Of a DNA stretch of 64,000 bases, positions 18,636-30,200 are shown one piece after another. Numbering within the stretch: the first letter of the stretch is position 1; each line of letters starts with the position of its first letter. The notes beneath the pieces were generated by a model. That model did not search any database. It saw only the letters and a list, made by a program, of their open reading frames with translations, and was not told the DNA's origin. Made by a program: the position numbers and the translations under genes. Source of the stretch: JACCXG01 sp963785755 (GTDB lineage Bacteria > Acidobacteriota > Vicinamibacteria > Vicinamibacterales > 2-12-FULL-66-21); assembly GCA_963785755.1 (NCBI GenBank), contig CAWAXG010000073.1:62001-126000 (forward strand), given 5' to 3'.

Positions 18636-21600
18636 TTACCTCAATTCGACGGAACCTGCGCCGCAGATCTGTTCGACCTCGGTGACCAGCCGCTCGGACG
18701 GCCGCACTCGTTGGGCGACTTCCGACCGTACGCGCAGCGGGCGTTCCTGGCTCTTCACATCGAGCTCGAGGAACACGCGGCGGTCGCCGCGGTGACGCGT
18801 GAACAGTTCGGCCAGCGCCTCGAAGGTATTGCGGCCGGCGGAGGGGCCCGACAAATGGATCACCACTTCGCGCGTCGTCCGTTCCTTCAGCGCGGCGATT
18901 GGCTGGAGCTCGGTCGCGACGATGCGTGCCGACTCGTCGTCTTTTTCGAACTTGCCGCGCACGAGCAGCATCGCGTCGGCTTCGACCAGCGAGCCGTGCT
19001 TGCCGAAGGTCTCCGGAAAGACGACCACCTCGAGGCTGCCGGCGATGTCGTCCAGCATGAACACGCACATCCGGTCGCCCTTCTTCGTTTTCAGCGGACG
19101 CAGCCCGGAGACGATCCCGCCAACCCAGACGTCGGGCTCCGAGGCCGCGAGCTCGCCGACCCGCTTGGCGCCGAACACCTTCAGTTCATCCGAGAAGCGT
19201 TCCAGTGGATGGCCGCTCATGTAGAGGCCGAGCGCTTCTTTCTCGAAGGCCAGCTGTTGCGTTTCGGTCCACGGTGGCGCGTCGGGGAGTTGCACCGTTT
19301 CGGCGGCGGTGTCGTCACCGAAGCCGCCGAACAGCTGTGACTGCCCTTTGTCGCGGTCGCGCTGATGGCGGCCTCCGTGATCGATGGCCTTGTCGACGGC
19401 GGCAAAGAGGCAGGCGCGGCGGTGCCGCACGCCGCGATGCTGTTCGCACGCCATCGAGTCGAGCGCGCCGGCCTTGATGAGGCTTTCGAGGACCCGCTTG
19501 TTGACCAGCCGGAGATCAGCGTGCTCGCAGAGCGTATGCAGCGAGTCGATCCGCCCGAATGTCTTGCGGGTCGCCAGCATCGACAGCACCGCCCCCTCGC
19601 CGACGTTCTTGATGGCGCACAGGCCAAAGCGGACGCCGTCGCGCGCGACCGTGAACGCGAGCTCGCTCGAGTTGACGTCCGGAGGCAGGATGGGAATGCC
19701 GAGGTCGCGGCACTCGCTGAGGTACATCGCCAGCTTGTCGGTGTTCGCGGCTTCGATCGTCAGCAGCGCCGCCATGAAGTGCCAGGGGTAGTTCGCCTTG
19801 AGGTACGCCGTCTGGTACGCCACCCACGCGTAGGTCGTGGAGTGCGACTTGTTGAACCCGTAGCCGGCGAAGAACTCCATCAGGTCGAAGATCTTGGCGG
19901 CCTTCTTCTCGTTGACACCCTTGGCGCGCGCCCCGGTCATGAAGGCTTCGCGCTGCTTCGCCATGACCTTGGGATCCTTCTTGCCCATGGCCTTGCGAAG
20001 CACGTCGGACTGCCCCATCGAGAAGCCGGCGAGCACCGCGGCGATGCGCATGACCTGTTCCTGGTAGGCGATGACGCCGTAGGTGTCGGACAGGATCGGC
20101 GCGAGCGCCGCCAACTCGTACTTGACCTCGGTCTTTCCCTGCTTGCGGGACACGAAGTCGTCGACCATGCCGCTCTTGAGAGGGCCCGGCCGGTAGAGCG
20201 CGTTCAACGCGATGAGGTCGTCGAGCCGCTCCGGCTTCGCCTTCCGGAGCAGTTCGCGCATGCCCGAGCTTTCGAACTGGAAGACACCATAGGTCTGACC
20301 GTCGCCGAACAACTTGTAGGTCTTTGCGTCGTTCAGCGGGATCGCGTCGATGTCGACGTCGACGCCCTCGGTGCGTTTGATCTCGTCGAGCGCATCGCGG
20401 ATGAGCGTGAGCGTGCTCAGGCCCAGGAAGTCCATCTTCAGCAGGCCGACGCGCTCGACCTCCTTCATCGCCCACTGGGTGACGATTTCGTCTTTCTGAC
20501 TCTTGTAGAGCGGGATGAACTCGGTCAGCGGCCTCGGCGCAATCACGACGCCCGCCGCATGCACCGAGGCATGGCGGGTCATGCCTTCCAGCCGCTGCGC
20601 GACGGTCAGCAGCTCTCTGACTCGCTCGTCCTTGTCCCGCATCTCCTTCAGGGCCGGGCTTTCGTCGAGCGCTTTGGCGAGCGTCATGTCGAGCGCGGGG
20701 GGAATGGCTTTCGCCACGCGGTCCGCGTCGGCATACGGAATGTCCATCACCCGCGCCACGTCGCGGACCACCGCGCGGGCTTTCATCGTGCCGAACGTGA
20801 TGATCTGCGCGACGTTCTCGCGGCCGTACTTGGCGGTGACGTACTCGATCACTTCGCCGCGCCGGCGCTCGCAGAAATCGATGTCGATATCCGGAAGCGA
20901 GACGCGCTCGGGATTCAGGAACCGCTCGAAAATCAAGTCGTACGCGATCGGATCGACGTCGGTGATGCGCAGACAATAGGCGACAAGGCTGCCGGCGGCG
21001 GAGCCGCGGCCGGGGCCGACCGGAATGCTCTTTTCGCGCGCGTAGCGGATGAAATCCCAGACGATCAAGAAGTACCCGGGTACTTCATCTGCTTGATCAT
21101 CTCGATTTCATAGGTCAGCCGGCGTTCGTACTCATCCACCGTGTTCCGCAGGTGGCCTCGCGCGGACAGCTCCTGCAGCCGCGGCAGCCGCTGCTCGAAT
21201 CCTTCGCGAACGATGTGCTCGAAGTAATCGTCGACGGTGAATCCCGGCGGGACATCGAAGTTCGGCAGGTGGTTGATCGTTCCCGACAGGTCGACATTGC
21301 ACCGCTCGGCGATCCGGACGCTATTGGCGAGCGCTTCGGGGTAGTCCTTGAAGACCACCGCCATCTCCTCAGGGGTCTTCAGGTAGAACTGATCACCGTG
21401 ATAGCGCAGACGATCCGCGTCGTTCACCGTCTTGCCGGTCCCGATGCACAGCAGGATGTCGTGCGGCTTGTAGTCGGAATTCTGCAGATAGTGAACGTCG
21501 TTGGTGACGACGAGGTTGAGATTGAGATCCCTGGCGATCGGCTGCAGCCCGGTGTTCACGACCTGCTGCTCGTCGATGCCCTGGTACTGCATCTCGAGGA

Positions 21601-22114
21601 AGAAGTTGTTCGGTCCGAGGATGTCCCGGTACGCGGCCGCTGCCTGAACCGCCTTCTGCTGCTGCTCGGTGCGGATCCCTGTCGCGACTTCCCCCTTCAG
21701 ACAGCTGCTCAGCCCGATCAGTCCCGCCGAATGCCTGGCGAGGAGGTCCTTGTCGATCCGCGGCTTGTAGTAGAACCCCTCCGTATACCCCGCGGAGACC
21801 AGCTTGATCAGGTTGTGGTAGCCCTCTTTCGTTTCCGCGAGCAGCACGAGATGGTTCGCGGTCTCGCCCGGCGTTCCGCTCTTCGTGCGCCGATCGCCGG
21901 GCGCGACGTACACCTCGCAGCCGAGGATCGGGTTGATACCGCGTTTACGCGCCTGATCGTGAAAGACGATGGACGAGAACATGTTGCCATGTTCCGTAAT
22001 CGCCATCGCCGGCATCTTCAGCTGCACCGCGCGATCGAGCAGTTCCTCGATCCGGCAGGCGCCGTCGAGCAGTGAGTACTCCGAGTGAAGATGAAGGTGT
22101 ACGAAATCAGGCAT
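18636..22114 (-). CDS. dnaE: DNA polymerase III subunit alpha, apparent frameshift
   Basis: Replicative polymerase. The N-terminal PHP domain begins MPDFVHLHLHSEYSLLDGA with an intact metal-ligand histidine cluster. The palm has the catalytic Asp triad region SLPDIDIDFCERRR. The C-terminal OB fold (VWVGGIVSGLRPLKTKKG) and tail follow. The frame breaks at about 21074-21077, in a Pro-Gly-Tyr-Phe context, where one base is missing. The site is the centre of an 18-bp perfect palindrome (21069-21086). Restored length is about 1159 residues, normal for DnaE1. A real break would be lethal, so a consensus error is likely. Confidence 0.95.
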
Positions 22115-22158
22115 CAGAGCCGCACAGAATCCCAGTTAGCAGCAACCGGCCGCAGGCG

Positions 22159-23694
22159 CTATTCCCACTCAATCGTCGACGGAGGCTTGGAGCTGACGTC
22201 GTAGACCACGCGATTGATCCCCTTCACTTCGTTCACGATCCGCGACGAGATCGTGGCCAGGAGCTCGTGCGGCAGCTTCGCCCAGTCGGCTGTCATCCCG
22301 TCCTTGCTCTCGACGGCCCGGATGGCGATCGTGTACTCGTAGGTGCGTGCGTCTCCCATGACGCCGACGCTTTGCACCGGCAGCAGCACCGCGAATGACT
22401 GCCACAGCCGCCGGTACCATCCCGCGCGCTTGACCTCCTCCGCCACGATGTGGTCCGCCCGGCGAACCAGATTCAGCCGCGACGCGCTGACCTCGCCGAG
22501 GATTCGGACCGCGAGTCCGGGACCGGGGAACGGCTGCCGCCACACGAACTCGTCGTCCAGGCCGAGCTCTTTCCCGACCGCCCGGACTTCGTCCTTGAAC
22601 AGCATCCGCAGCGGCTCGACCAGCTTGAATCGCATGCGCTCCGGCAACCCGCCGACGTTGTGATGGCTCTTGATCACATGCGACGGACCCACGACCGAGA
22701 CGCTCTCGATGACGTCCGGGTACAGCGTACCTTGCGCCAGGAAGTCGAACGAGCCGAGCTTCTTTGCCTCCTCCTCGAACACGTCGATGAAGGTGGCCCC
22801 GATGATCTTGCGCTTCTGCTCCGGATCGACGACGCCCACCAGCCTCGTGAGGAACAGGTCGGCAGCATCGGCGAACACCAGCGGAAGCGCGAGCCGTTCG
22901 AATCGCGCCTGGATCTGATCGGCCTCGTCCTGGCGCATCACCCCGTTGTCGACGAAGATGCACGTGAGGCGATCGCCGACTGCACGATGGATCAACATCG
23001 CGGCGACCGTGGAGTCCACTCCTCCGCTGAGGCCGCACACGACCCTTCCCGATCCGACCTGCTCGCGAATCTTGTCAGTCGCCTCTTTCACGAACGACGC
23101 CATCGTCCAGTCGCCGGAGCAACCGCAGATTTCGTAAGCGAAATTGCGAAGGATGTCGCTGCCGCGATCAGTATGTGCAACCTCGGGATGGAACAGGAGC
23201 GCGTACATTCTGCGATCCGGCGCGGCCATGGCCGCGACCGGGGCGTTCGCGCTGGTGGCCGTCACCGCAAAGCCGGCAGGGGCCGCGGCCACGAAATCGC
23301 CGTGGCTCGCCCAGACCCGGAGCTCGTCCGGAATCGAGCCGAACAACGGAGCATCCGGAGCGATCCGGATCGTGGCGAGCCCGAACTCACGGTGCGGCGC
23401 CGGCGCGACCTCGCCCCCAAGCGCCGAGGTCATCAATTGCATCCCGTAGCAGATCCCGAGAATCGGGACGCCCGCGCCGAACACAGCGGATTCGCAGTGC
23501 GGCGCCCCTTCTTCCGACACGCTCTTCGGCCCGCCGGACAGAATGATCCCGACGGGATTGCGCCGGCGAATGGCATCGATCGGCGTGTCGAACGGAACGA
23601 TCTCCGAATAAACCGAGAGTTCGCGAAGGCGACGAGCGATGAGCTGGGTGAATTGCGATCCGAAATCCAGAACGACGATGGTTTGGTGAGCCAC
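22159..23694 (-). CDS. guaA: GMP synthase (glutamine-hydrolysing)
   Basis: Converts XMP to GMP. The N-terminal class I amidotransferase domain has the nucleophile Cys in GICYGMQL and the catalytic His-Glu in FHPEVAHT. The ATP-pyrophosphatase P-loop is CGLSGGVDSTV. The C-terminal dimerisation domain ends PSTIEWE. GTG 23694 gives 511 residues starting with VAHQTIVVLDFGSQ, matching the family. The ORF open further upstream is not supported. Confidence 0.96.
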   Translation of the reverse strand: MAHQTIVVLDFGSQFTQLIARRLRELSVYSEIVPFDTPIDAIRRRNPVGIILSGGPKSVSEEGAPHCESAVFGAGVPILGICYGMQLMTSALGGEVAPAPHREFGLATIRIAPDAPLFGSIPDELRVWASHGDFVAAAPAGFAVTATSANAPVAAMAAPDRRMYALLFHPEVAHTDRGSDILRNFAYEICGCSGDWTMASFVKEATDKIREQVGSGRVVCGLSGGVDSTVAAMLIHRAVGDRLTCIFVDNGVMRQDEADQIQARFERLALPLVFADAADLFLTRLVGVVDPEQKRKIIGATFIDVFEEEAKKLGSFDFLAQGTLYPDVIESVSVVGPSHVIKSHHNVGGLPERMRFKLVEPLRMLFKDEVRAVGKELGLDDEFVWRQPFPGPGLAVRILGEVSASRLNLVRRADHIVAEEVKRAGWYRRLWQSFAVLLPVQSVGVMGDARTYEYTIAIRAVESKDGMTADWAKLPHELLATISSRIVNEVKGINRVVYDVSSKPPSTIEWE

Positions 23695-23714
23695 AGCGGT
23701 GAAAGGCGTCGCGA

Positions 23715-23721
23715 TATTATA
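23715..23721. promoter_or_regulatory. Overlapping divergent -10 boxes, guaA / propeller gene
   Basis: The heptamer TATTATA contains a perfect minus-strand TATAAT, 21 nt before the guaA GTG, and a plus-strand TATTAT just before the divergent propeller gene. No convincing -35 was seen in either direction. The call rests on position and the rarity of such AT-rich words in this GC-rich DNA. Confidence 0.45.
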
Positions 23722-23725
23722 AGGT

Positions 23726-24916
23726 GTGCTACCACGGCGGCGAACCACAATATCTTGTAGGTGCTTCGCCCGAATCATCTCTCTCCACCTCGTCCTCGCC
23801 ACCTGCGCGCCGGCCGTCTCGGTCCTCTTCTCAGCCCGAGCGCTGGCCCAGACACTGCCCGATATCACTCGATGGTCGGTGACGAGCGTCGGTCCACCTG
23901 CCGGCGCTCCTGTGATCGCCGGATCGATGATCGTCGTGCCTCTGCAAGGAGGCGCAATCGCCGCGCATCATCTCGAGGACGGCCGCGAAGCGTGGAAGAA
24001 AGAGCTGGCGGCCGAGAAGCCGCTCGCGAGCGACGAGGAACGCGTATACGTCGCCGCCGGCGAGGCGATCCATGCGTTGAATGCGAAGACGGGGGATGTC
24101 GCGTGGCGCGTTCCCGCAGGCGGCCCCGTGACCGCACCTCCCGTGGCGCATGCGGGTTGGATTATCACCGCCGCCGCTGGCGATCTGGTGGGGATCCGTG
24201 CCACCGATGGTGAGGTCATCTGGCGGAAGCAGGTTGGCGCCATCGAATTCCGACCGGCTATCGACGGCGATCTCCTGGTCGCATCGCTGGTGGATGGCCA
24301 CGTCATCGGCCTGGACGTCCAAAGCGGTCAGGAGCGATGGAGGACGAACCTCGAATCCTCGCCCGGTGAGCCACTCGCCTTCGGGAGCCGGGTATACGTC
24401 GGCACGGCGAACAAGTGGTTCTATTCACTGCGCGCGACGTCCGGGCGCATCGACTACCCCAGGTTCGTCGGAGCGATGATCATGGGACGGGCCACCGCCG
24501 ATGAGCGACACGTGTACTTCGTGGCCCTGGACCACCTGCTGCGCGCACTGGATCGCGGGCATGGCGCACTCAAGTGGAAGGCACCGCTGAACTATCGGCC
24601 CACCGCCGGCCCGGTTGTCATTGGCGGGCACGTGGTGGTCGCGGGCTCGGTGGCGTCGATGCCGGCGTTCAACGCCAGGACTGGCGCGGCGTCGGGGACG
24701 ATCGGGTTTCCGGCCAGGCTCGTCGCCCTGCCGCTGCTGGGTCAATCGCCGTCGGGATTGGCCTTCGGAGTGGCGGTGACGGGCAGCCTCGAAAACAAGT
24801 GGAACCTCTCGCTGTTCGAGCCGTCGTCCCTCCCGACGGTTGCCGTCGTTCCGCTTACGGAGTTGCCTGGCGAGGTGGTGGCGCTGCCGACGGCGCCGAC
24901 CCCGCCGAAAGGTTGA
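23726..24916 (+). CDS. PQQ-type beta-propeller protein, exported
   Basis: 396-residue protein with an N-terminal signal-like hydrophobic segment (about residues 18-42, ending ARALAQ). PQQ/BamB-like propeller blades follow, with repeated patterns such as GREAWKKEL, TGDVAWRVPAG, DGEVIWRKQVG and SGQERWRTNL. Cys-Cys or catalytic dehydrogenase residues are not obvious, so a structural or BamB-like role is as likely as a dehydrogenase. The GTG start at 23726 is tentative. Its 3' end overlaps the convergent aminotransferase by 62 nt. Confidence 0.7.
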   Translation: MLPRRRTTISCRCFARIISLHLVLATCAPAVSVLFSARALAQTLPDITRWSVTSVGPPAGAPVIAGSMIVVPLQGGAIAAHHLEDGREAWKKELAAEKPLASDEERVYVAAGEAIHALNAKTGDVAWRVPAGGPVTAPPVAHAGWIITAAAGDLVGIRATDGEVIWRKQVGAIEFRPAIDGDLLVASLVDGHVIGLDVQSGQERWRTNLESSPGEPLAFGSRVYVGTANKWFYSLRATSGRIDYPRFVGAMIMGRATADERHVYFVALDHLLRALDRGHGALKWKAPLNYRPTAGPVVIGGHVVVAGSVASMPAFNARTGAASGTIGFPARLVALPLLGQSPSGLAFGVAVTGSLENKWNLSLFEPSSLPTVAVVPLTELPGEVVALPTAPTPPKG

Positions 24917-26151
24917 TCGCCTCGAGTTCGGCCCGTACGGCCGCGCCAAGACGGGTAACGCCTTCGCGGATGCGATCGGGCGCGGGTGCGGAGAATGACA
25001 GGCGCACGATGTTGCGCCCCAGCCCGGTGGCGGGCCCGCTCACGAAAAACGCTTCACCCGCGACGTAGATGATCCCGTGTTCGACGGCGCGGGTGAGCAT
25101 GCGGTCCACATCGATTCCCACCGGCAGCGTCGCCCACAGAAAGAACCCTCCGCGCGGCGCCGGCCAGGTCACCTCGTTCCCGAACACCGAGCGCAGAGCC
25201 TGAACCATGACATCGCGCTTGTGCTGGTAGTGGCGGCGCAGCAGCGGCAGCTGACGCTGCAGGATTCCGCGACGGCATGCTTCGAAGACGATCCGTTGAT
25301 CGAGGCTTCCCGTGAGCAGATCCGCGGCCTGCTTCGCCATCTCGAGCTTCGAAGCCAGCGGCGCTGGCGCGTCGATCCACGCAACGCGATACCCGGGCGC
25401 GAGCGTCTTCGAAAAGCTGCTCAAGTAGACGACCCTGTCCTCCTCGTCGTCGGCCTTGATCGGGCGGACGTCGCGTTCGCTTGCGGAATCCTCGAAAAAC
25501 AGCTCGCGGTACGGATCGTCCTCGACGATCAGCATGTCGCGGCGGGACGCCCATTCGAGCAGCAGCCGCCGCTTCTGCAGCCCGATCAGCAGACCTGTGG
25601 GATTCTGAAAGTTCGGGACGACGTACAGAACGCGGATGCGGCGTCCTTCGCGCGTCAGCCTCGAGTAAACGGCATCGAGATCGTTGAGGTCGATGCCGTC
25701 CGCGTCCTGCCGGTACGCCCACCATCTCGGCCTGCACGTTCCGGAACGCGGTTATCGCACCCGTATAGGTCGGGAGCTCGACGAGGATTACATCGCCGGG
25801 ATCCAGGAGCACCCGTGCGACGAGATCCAGGCCTTGCTGTGATCCCGTCGTAATCAGCAGCCGCTCGAGGACCGTGGTGATCCCCCGCTGTCCCATGATG
25901 CCGGTGATGGCCTCGAGTAACGGTCGGTATCCGCGCGTGGGCCCGTACTGCAGCACGGAACCGTCGCTGCCAGTCAGCAGCTCGCGGGCGATTTCCTGAA
26001 ATTCATGCCAGGGGAACGTCTCGGGGGCGGGATAGCCGGGCGCAAAGGAGATGACGTCGCGCTTCTGCGCGAGGACGGTTCCCATCCGGCGGATCGCAGA
26101 CTCCTGCATCAGCTCGGCAGAGCGGGACAGGAACTTGTCGTAATTCATCAT
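24855..26151 (-). CDS. PLP-dependent aminotransferase (fold type I), apparent frameshift
   Basis: Fold-type-I aminotransferase related to 2-aminoadipate/aromatic aminotransferases and the MocR catalytic domain. The N-terminal part has SFAPGYPAPETFP and ITTGSQQGLDL. The PLP-lysine motif SSFSKTLAPGYR and the C-terminal RLSFSAPA lie in another frame. One extra base at about 25712-25714, after a VGV segment, separates them; restored length is about 431 residues. The start overlaps the stop of the membrane-protein gene by 4 nt. The natural substrate is not evident. Confidence 0.85.
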
Positions 26152-27194
26152 GCGAGACGCTTCCCTGGTAGTGCCTCGTGCGGCGGGCCTTCCTGACCTC
26201 CGAAGACGCGCGGGACGTTCTGCGGCGCCTGCCGCGATACGTAATGCCGGTACTGTGTGAGATAGGCACAGAGCGCGGTGAGCGCCAGATATTGGAAGAC
26301 GAACCCGCGCACGAGCCATGCCGCAATCTGCAGGGGCAGCACGGCGAGGCCGAGCAGCGGAATCAGGTTGATGAGGCCAAGACCGGCCGTGGCGAGGATC
26401 GACGCGATGGTCGCGATGACCGCGAGCAACAGGACGACGCCGAACACGCCCGCAATCTCGCGGAAGCTGCCGTACACGAAGCGGAACGCGCCGCGCATGG
26501 CGCTGCGGACGCCGACGTCCTCGACCGCCATGACCATCTGCGTGAGCAGATAGAAGAAATTCACGAGCGTGACCCAGACAATCAGCACGCTCGAGGCGAG
26601 CGCGGCGGCCACGGTCCATCCCAGGAGCACGCCGGCATTCCCCACCAGGCTCAATCCGCCCACGACGAAGCCGAGGTATCCGACCGCGGTGAAGCCGTAG
26701 ATCGCGAGCAGGCAGCCGCCCAGCTTGACGTAGCGGCGGCCCAGCCGCCGGCAGCCGTCCAGGTATGACTCGATCGCAATGACGTTCGCGCGGCGGATCG
26801 CCGGCAACCGTATTGGCGCTCGTTCGATTGCGCCAGCCTTGGCTTCGGCCGACGCCAGAAGGGATACCGTGCCCGCCTTGACCACGAACGTGAGGGCGGA
26901 CCCGCCCAGGAGCACGACGCCGAACGCCAGCGAGAAGGCGACGAGCGCCGGGAGGTTCTGGCGCATCGCGGCGAAGACCTCGGCGACGATGTCACGGACG
27001 TCCCCGGCGAGGATCTCGTCGGCGTTGCCACCCAGCAGCAGAACGACGAGGAAGATCCCGCCCACGACCGGGACCGCCAGGAGGAGTTTGAGCGTGGATT
27101 CAGCGACGAATTGGACCGCCACGAGCGGCCAGTTGGCCGCTGCGACGAGCGCTCCCCGCTTGAGCGAGGCCTTGAGTCCTGGTGGTTCCGACAT
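26148..27194 (-). CDS. Multi-pass membrane protein of unknown function
   Basis: 348 residues with about six hydrophobic segments, near residues 40-56, 83-107, 152-180, 187-215, 248-285 and 290-305. A soluble stretch around 108-145 and a hydrophilic C-terminus complete it. The organisation resembles DUF4013-like or glycerophosphodiesterase-type membrane domains, but no catalytic motif is visible. Translational overlap with the aminotransferase suggests cotranscription only. It is divergent from the histidine kinase. Confidence 0.65.
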   Translation of the reverse strand: MSEPPGLKASLKRGALVAAANWPLVAVQFVAESTLKLLLAVPVVGGIFLVVLLLGGNADEILAGDVRDIVAEVFAAMRQNLPALVAFSLAFGVVLLGGSALTFVVKAGTVSLLASAEAKAGAIERAPIRLPAIRRANVIAIESYLDGCRRLGRRYVKLGGCLLAIYGFTAVGYLGFVVGGLSLVGNAGVLLGWTVAAALASSVLIVWVTLVNFFYLLTQMVMAVEDVGVRSAMRGAFRFVYGSFREIAGVFGVVLLLAVIATIASILATAGLGLINLIPLLGLAVLPLQIAAWLVRGFVFQYLALTALCAYLTQYRHYVSRQAPQNVPRVFGGQEGPPHEALPGKRLA

Positions 27195-27269
27195 TGAGTG
27201 GTCCGCGGCGCGGCCTGATGCCTTCGCTGGAGCCGAGCGACGGCGTCCAACCTCAGTTTACCTTTGCGG

Positions 27270-27285
27270 TATTCTGGTTTACGAG
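27270..27285 (+). promoter_or_regulatory. Candidate leaderless promoter of the histidine kinase
   Basis: The -10-like hexamer TATTCT (27270-27275) lies 9 nt before the GTG at 27285. No Shine-Dalgarno sequence is present. The arrangement would place the transcript start at or next to the start codon. Confidence 0.35.
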
Positions 27286-30200
27286 TGCCATCCATCAAGA
27301 TCCGCGACCGCCACGTCAGCTGGCGGCGACTCCTCGCGGGCGGAATCATCCTGACTGCGCTCGCAGGGATTGCCGGCGGTGCCGTGGAGATCTGGCGGTA
27401 CGGGCTGGGGGACGCGGCGGCCGTTTCCCGCGTCGAGGCCTACATCAACCGGCGCTTCGAAGGGATGGTCCGGGCCATCTCGGATGTGTCGGCGCGAATT
27501 GCCGCCAACCCCGAAGCCGCGGCGGCGTTTGCGCCAGGCTCCGACGTGCGTCGTCTTTTCGAGCTGGTCGCTGAAGTACGCGGGACGAGCGCGTCCCCCG
27601 ACGACATCGCGGTGACCGTCTACGATTCCGGACCGTTCGCACGCGCCTGGTCCGGAGCCTCGTCGGACATTCCCACCGATCAAATCTCAGGTCCATCGAC
27701 GCTGTTGATCACGCCGTCGCCGCTCGGCCTGCGGCTGGTGCACGTCCAACCGATCACGACCGCCGCGGATGGCCGGGTCGGGAGTGTGGCAACCGAGCAC
27801 GTGCTGTCGCCGGCCCAGGTGGGGACGAGCATCGGGCCCGTGGAATACCGGATGCAGACGCCGCTTGCGCCGGCGTTGCTTCGAATCGAAGGCGCGGCGG
27901 ACGGTGCGCGGCCAGGTGCGGTCATCCTGCGCGCGCCGTCGGGCCGGGCGCTCGCCGAGGCCTGGGTGGATCCGGTCGCGCTCCGTCAGGCTCGATCGAC
28001 CTGGCGGCGTCAGGTCGCGGCGGCGATGCTGGCGCTGCTCGGCGTCACGGTCCTGCTGCTCGTCGGACCCTTGCTCGACGGTCGCCTCGCTGGCAATCGC
28101 CGCATGTATGTGCGCGCTACGCTCGCATCGCTTGCCCTTACGGCCACTGCGGGCCTGCTTCTCTGGCTGGCCGTCGCGGTCGCTTCTGGGCGGCTCCCCT
28201 CCACGCCGATCACGGTGCTGATCGCCGGTGGCACCGCTGCCGGCCTCGTCAGCCTGCTCGCGGGCCCGGCGGCCCGGCTCCGGCTCATCGTCCGGCATCG
28301 CCGCATCGAGCGATCCGGAACGCCAGGACTGTTCGTTTGGCAACTCGTCGCCGGGATTGGCATCGCGGCCCTGATTCTGCTGGTTCAGCGGCTGATCGAA
28401 GTCGTCGCGAATCCAATCTCGGTCGACCTGCGCTCGTTCTCGCTGTATCCAGTCAGGCTCCCGCGCCTCATGCTCATCGCGGGGATCGTGGCGATGCATC
28501 TCGCGGCGTTGTGGGCGGCGACGTTGACGCTGGTTTCCGCGAGCGCGCCACGCCGGGTGCCGAGGAACGCGCTGAGGACGCGATTGCTCGTTCTCGCGGC
28601 GTGGGTCGCACCATCCGTGATCGCAGCGGCGGTGGCCTCGGCCCGCGGCTGGTCGGTCGCGGCGCTCGGGTTGGTGCTGTCCGCGCTGGCGTGCGGACTT
28701 GGCGCACTGGTCGGTCCGCGGCTTGCGAGCTGGTACCGCCGGGCGACCGTCGCGGCCCGCATTCTGGCGCTCTTTCTCGCCTTTCTGATTCCAACCCTCT
28801 TGCTGCATCCTGCGGTGGATTTCTTCGCCGAGCGCGCCATCCGCCAGCTGATCGTCACCGAGTACGCGGTCCAGGCGCAGAACCATGTCGAAACACTTCG
28901 CGCGCGACTGGACGAAGCCCGCGCCCAGGTCGACGCGCTTCAGGAACTGCCGGAGCTCGTCGCGGCTGGCGCACCGCCGGTGCCTACGGCGGATGCCGCG
29001 TTCCTCGTGTGGAAGCAGACGGTGCTGGCGCGCGAGCGGTTGACGTCGAACGTCGAGCTGTACGACGCGGAAGGCAAACTCGTCAGCCCGTTCGCCCTGA
29101 ATGTTCCTGACTACACCGGAACCACGACGCAGCGCGCCTCGGGCTGTGGCTGGGTCACGTGGGGCGAAGTGGCGCCGTTCGGCGCCGAAGAGCGGCGCAT
29201 GCTCCACGCCGAGCGCGGAATCTGCGCGCCGGACGACAGCGGCGGCGTCAACCTCGGCACGGTGATTCTTCACGTCGTCTTCGATTTCGAGACGCTGCCG
29301 TTCATCACGTCGCAGAATCCTTACTTCGAGATCTTTCGCTCCGCCGAGCGCAAGTATCAGGATGACGCGTTGGCGGCGAACGTGGAAGTGGCGATTTACG
29401 GCTGGGGTCTCCAGCCGCTCTACACCTCGGGCCGGTCGGCATGGCCGATCACCGACGATCTCTTTCAGAGACTGTATCGCTCGCGGGAACCATTCTGGGC
29501 CGAGGCGAGCACGGGCGGTGTCTGGCACCGCGTCTATTTCTCGAATGATCGCGACCGGATCTTCGCGATCGGCTACCCGATCCTGACGTGGTTCGATCAC
29601 TTCGTCCACCTGGCGGAGCTGACGACCTTCGGTGGCGCCGCGTTCGTCGTGGTGCTCATCGGCACCGCCGTCTTCACGCGTCTGGCGCGCCAGCGGCCGA
29701 GGATGGGATGGGCGCTGCTCCGCGAAATCCGCGCGAGCTTCTATCGCAAATTGTTCCTGGCCTTCGTGCTGGCGGCGATTGTTCCCGTTCTCACGCTGGC
29801 GCTGTTCATCCGCGCGTATTTCGAGAACCTCCTGCGCACCGACATCGAGGCGGAGGCGGCCCGGACTGCCGCGGTCGCGCAGCGCGTCATCGAGGAGGGA
29901 GATGCCACGCTCCGTCGCAGCGCCGAAACGCTCGGCACCCAAAGCGACGAATTCATGGTGTGGATTGAGCAGGTCATCGACCAGGACGTCAACGTCTTCA
30001 GCGGCGCGCGTCTCGTGGCGACCTCGGAGCGCGATTTGTACGCGTCAGGCGTCCTGCCAACTCGAACACCCGACGACGTCTACCGTGCCATCGTGCTGCA
30101 GCGGCTTCCCAGTTTCGTGCGTCAGGACGTCCTGGGCACCTTTACCTACATCCTGGCGGCCGCGCCGGTGCGCTCCGCGGGAGAGGACGCGCTCCTCACC

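Noticed and set aside
21061..21090. Programmed frameshift in dnaE
   Set aside because: No slippery heptamer; eight other frame breaks in the window make an indel error far more likely.
27687..29942. 751-codon minus-strand open frame opposite the histidine kinase
   Set aside because: Low-complexity Arg/Gln/Asp translation with no motif; the opposite strand encodes a complete kinase.
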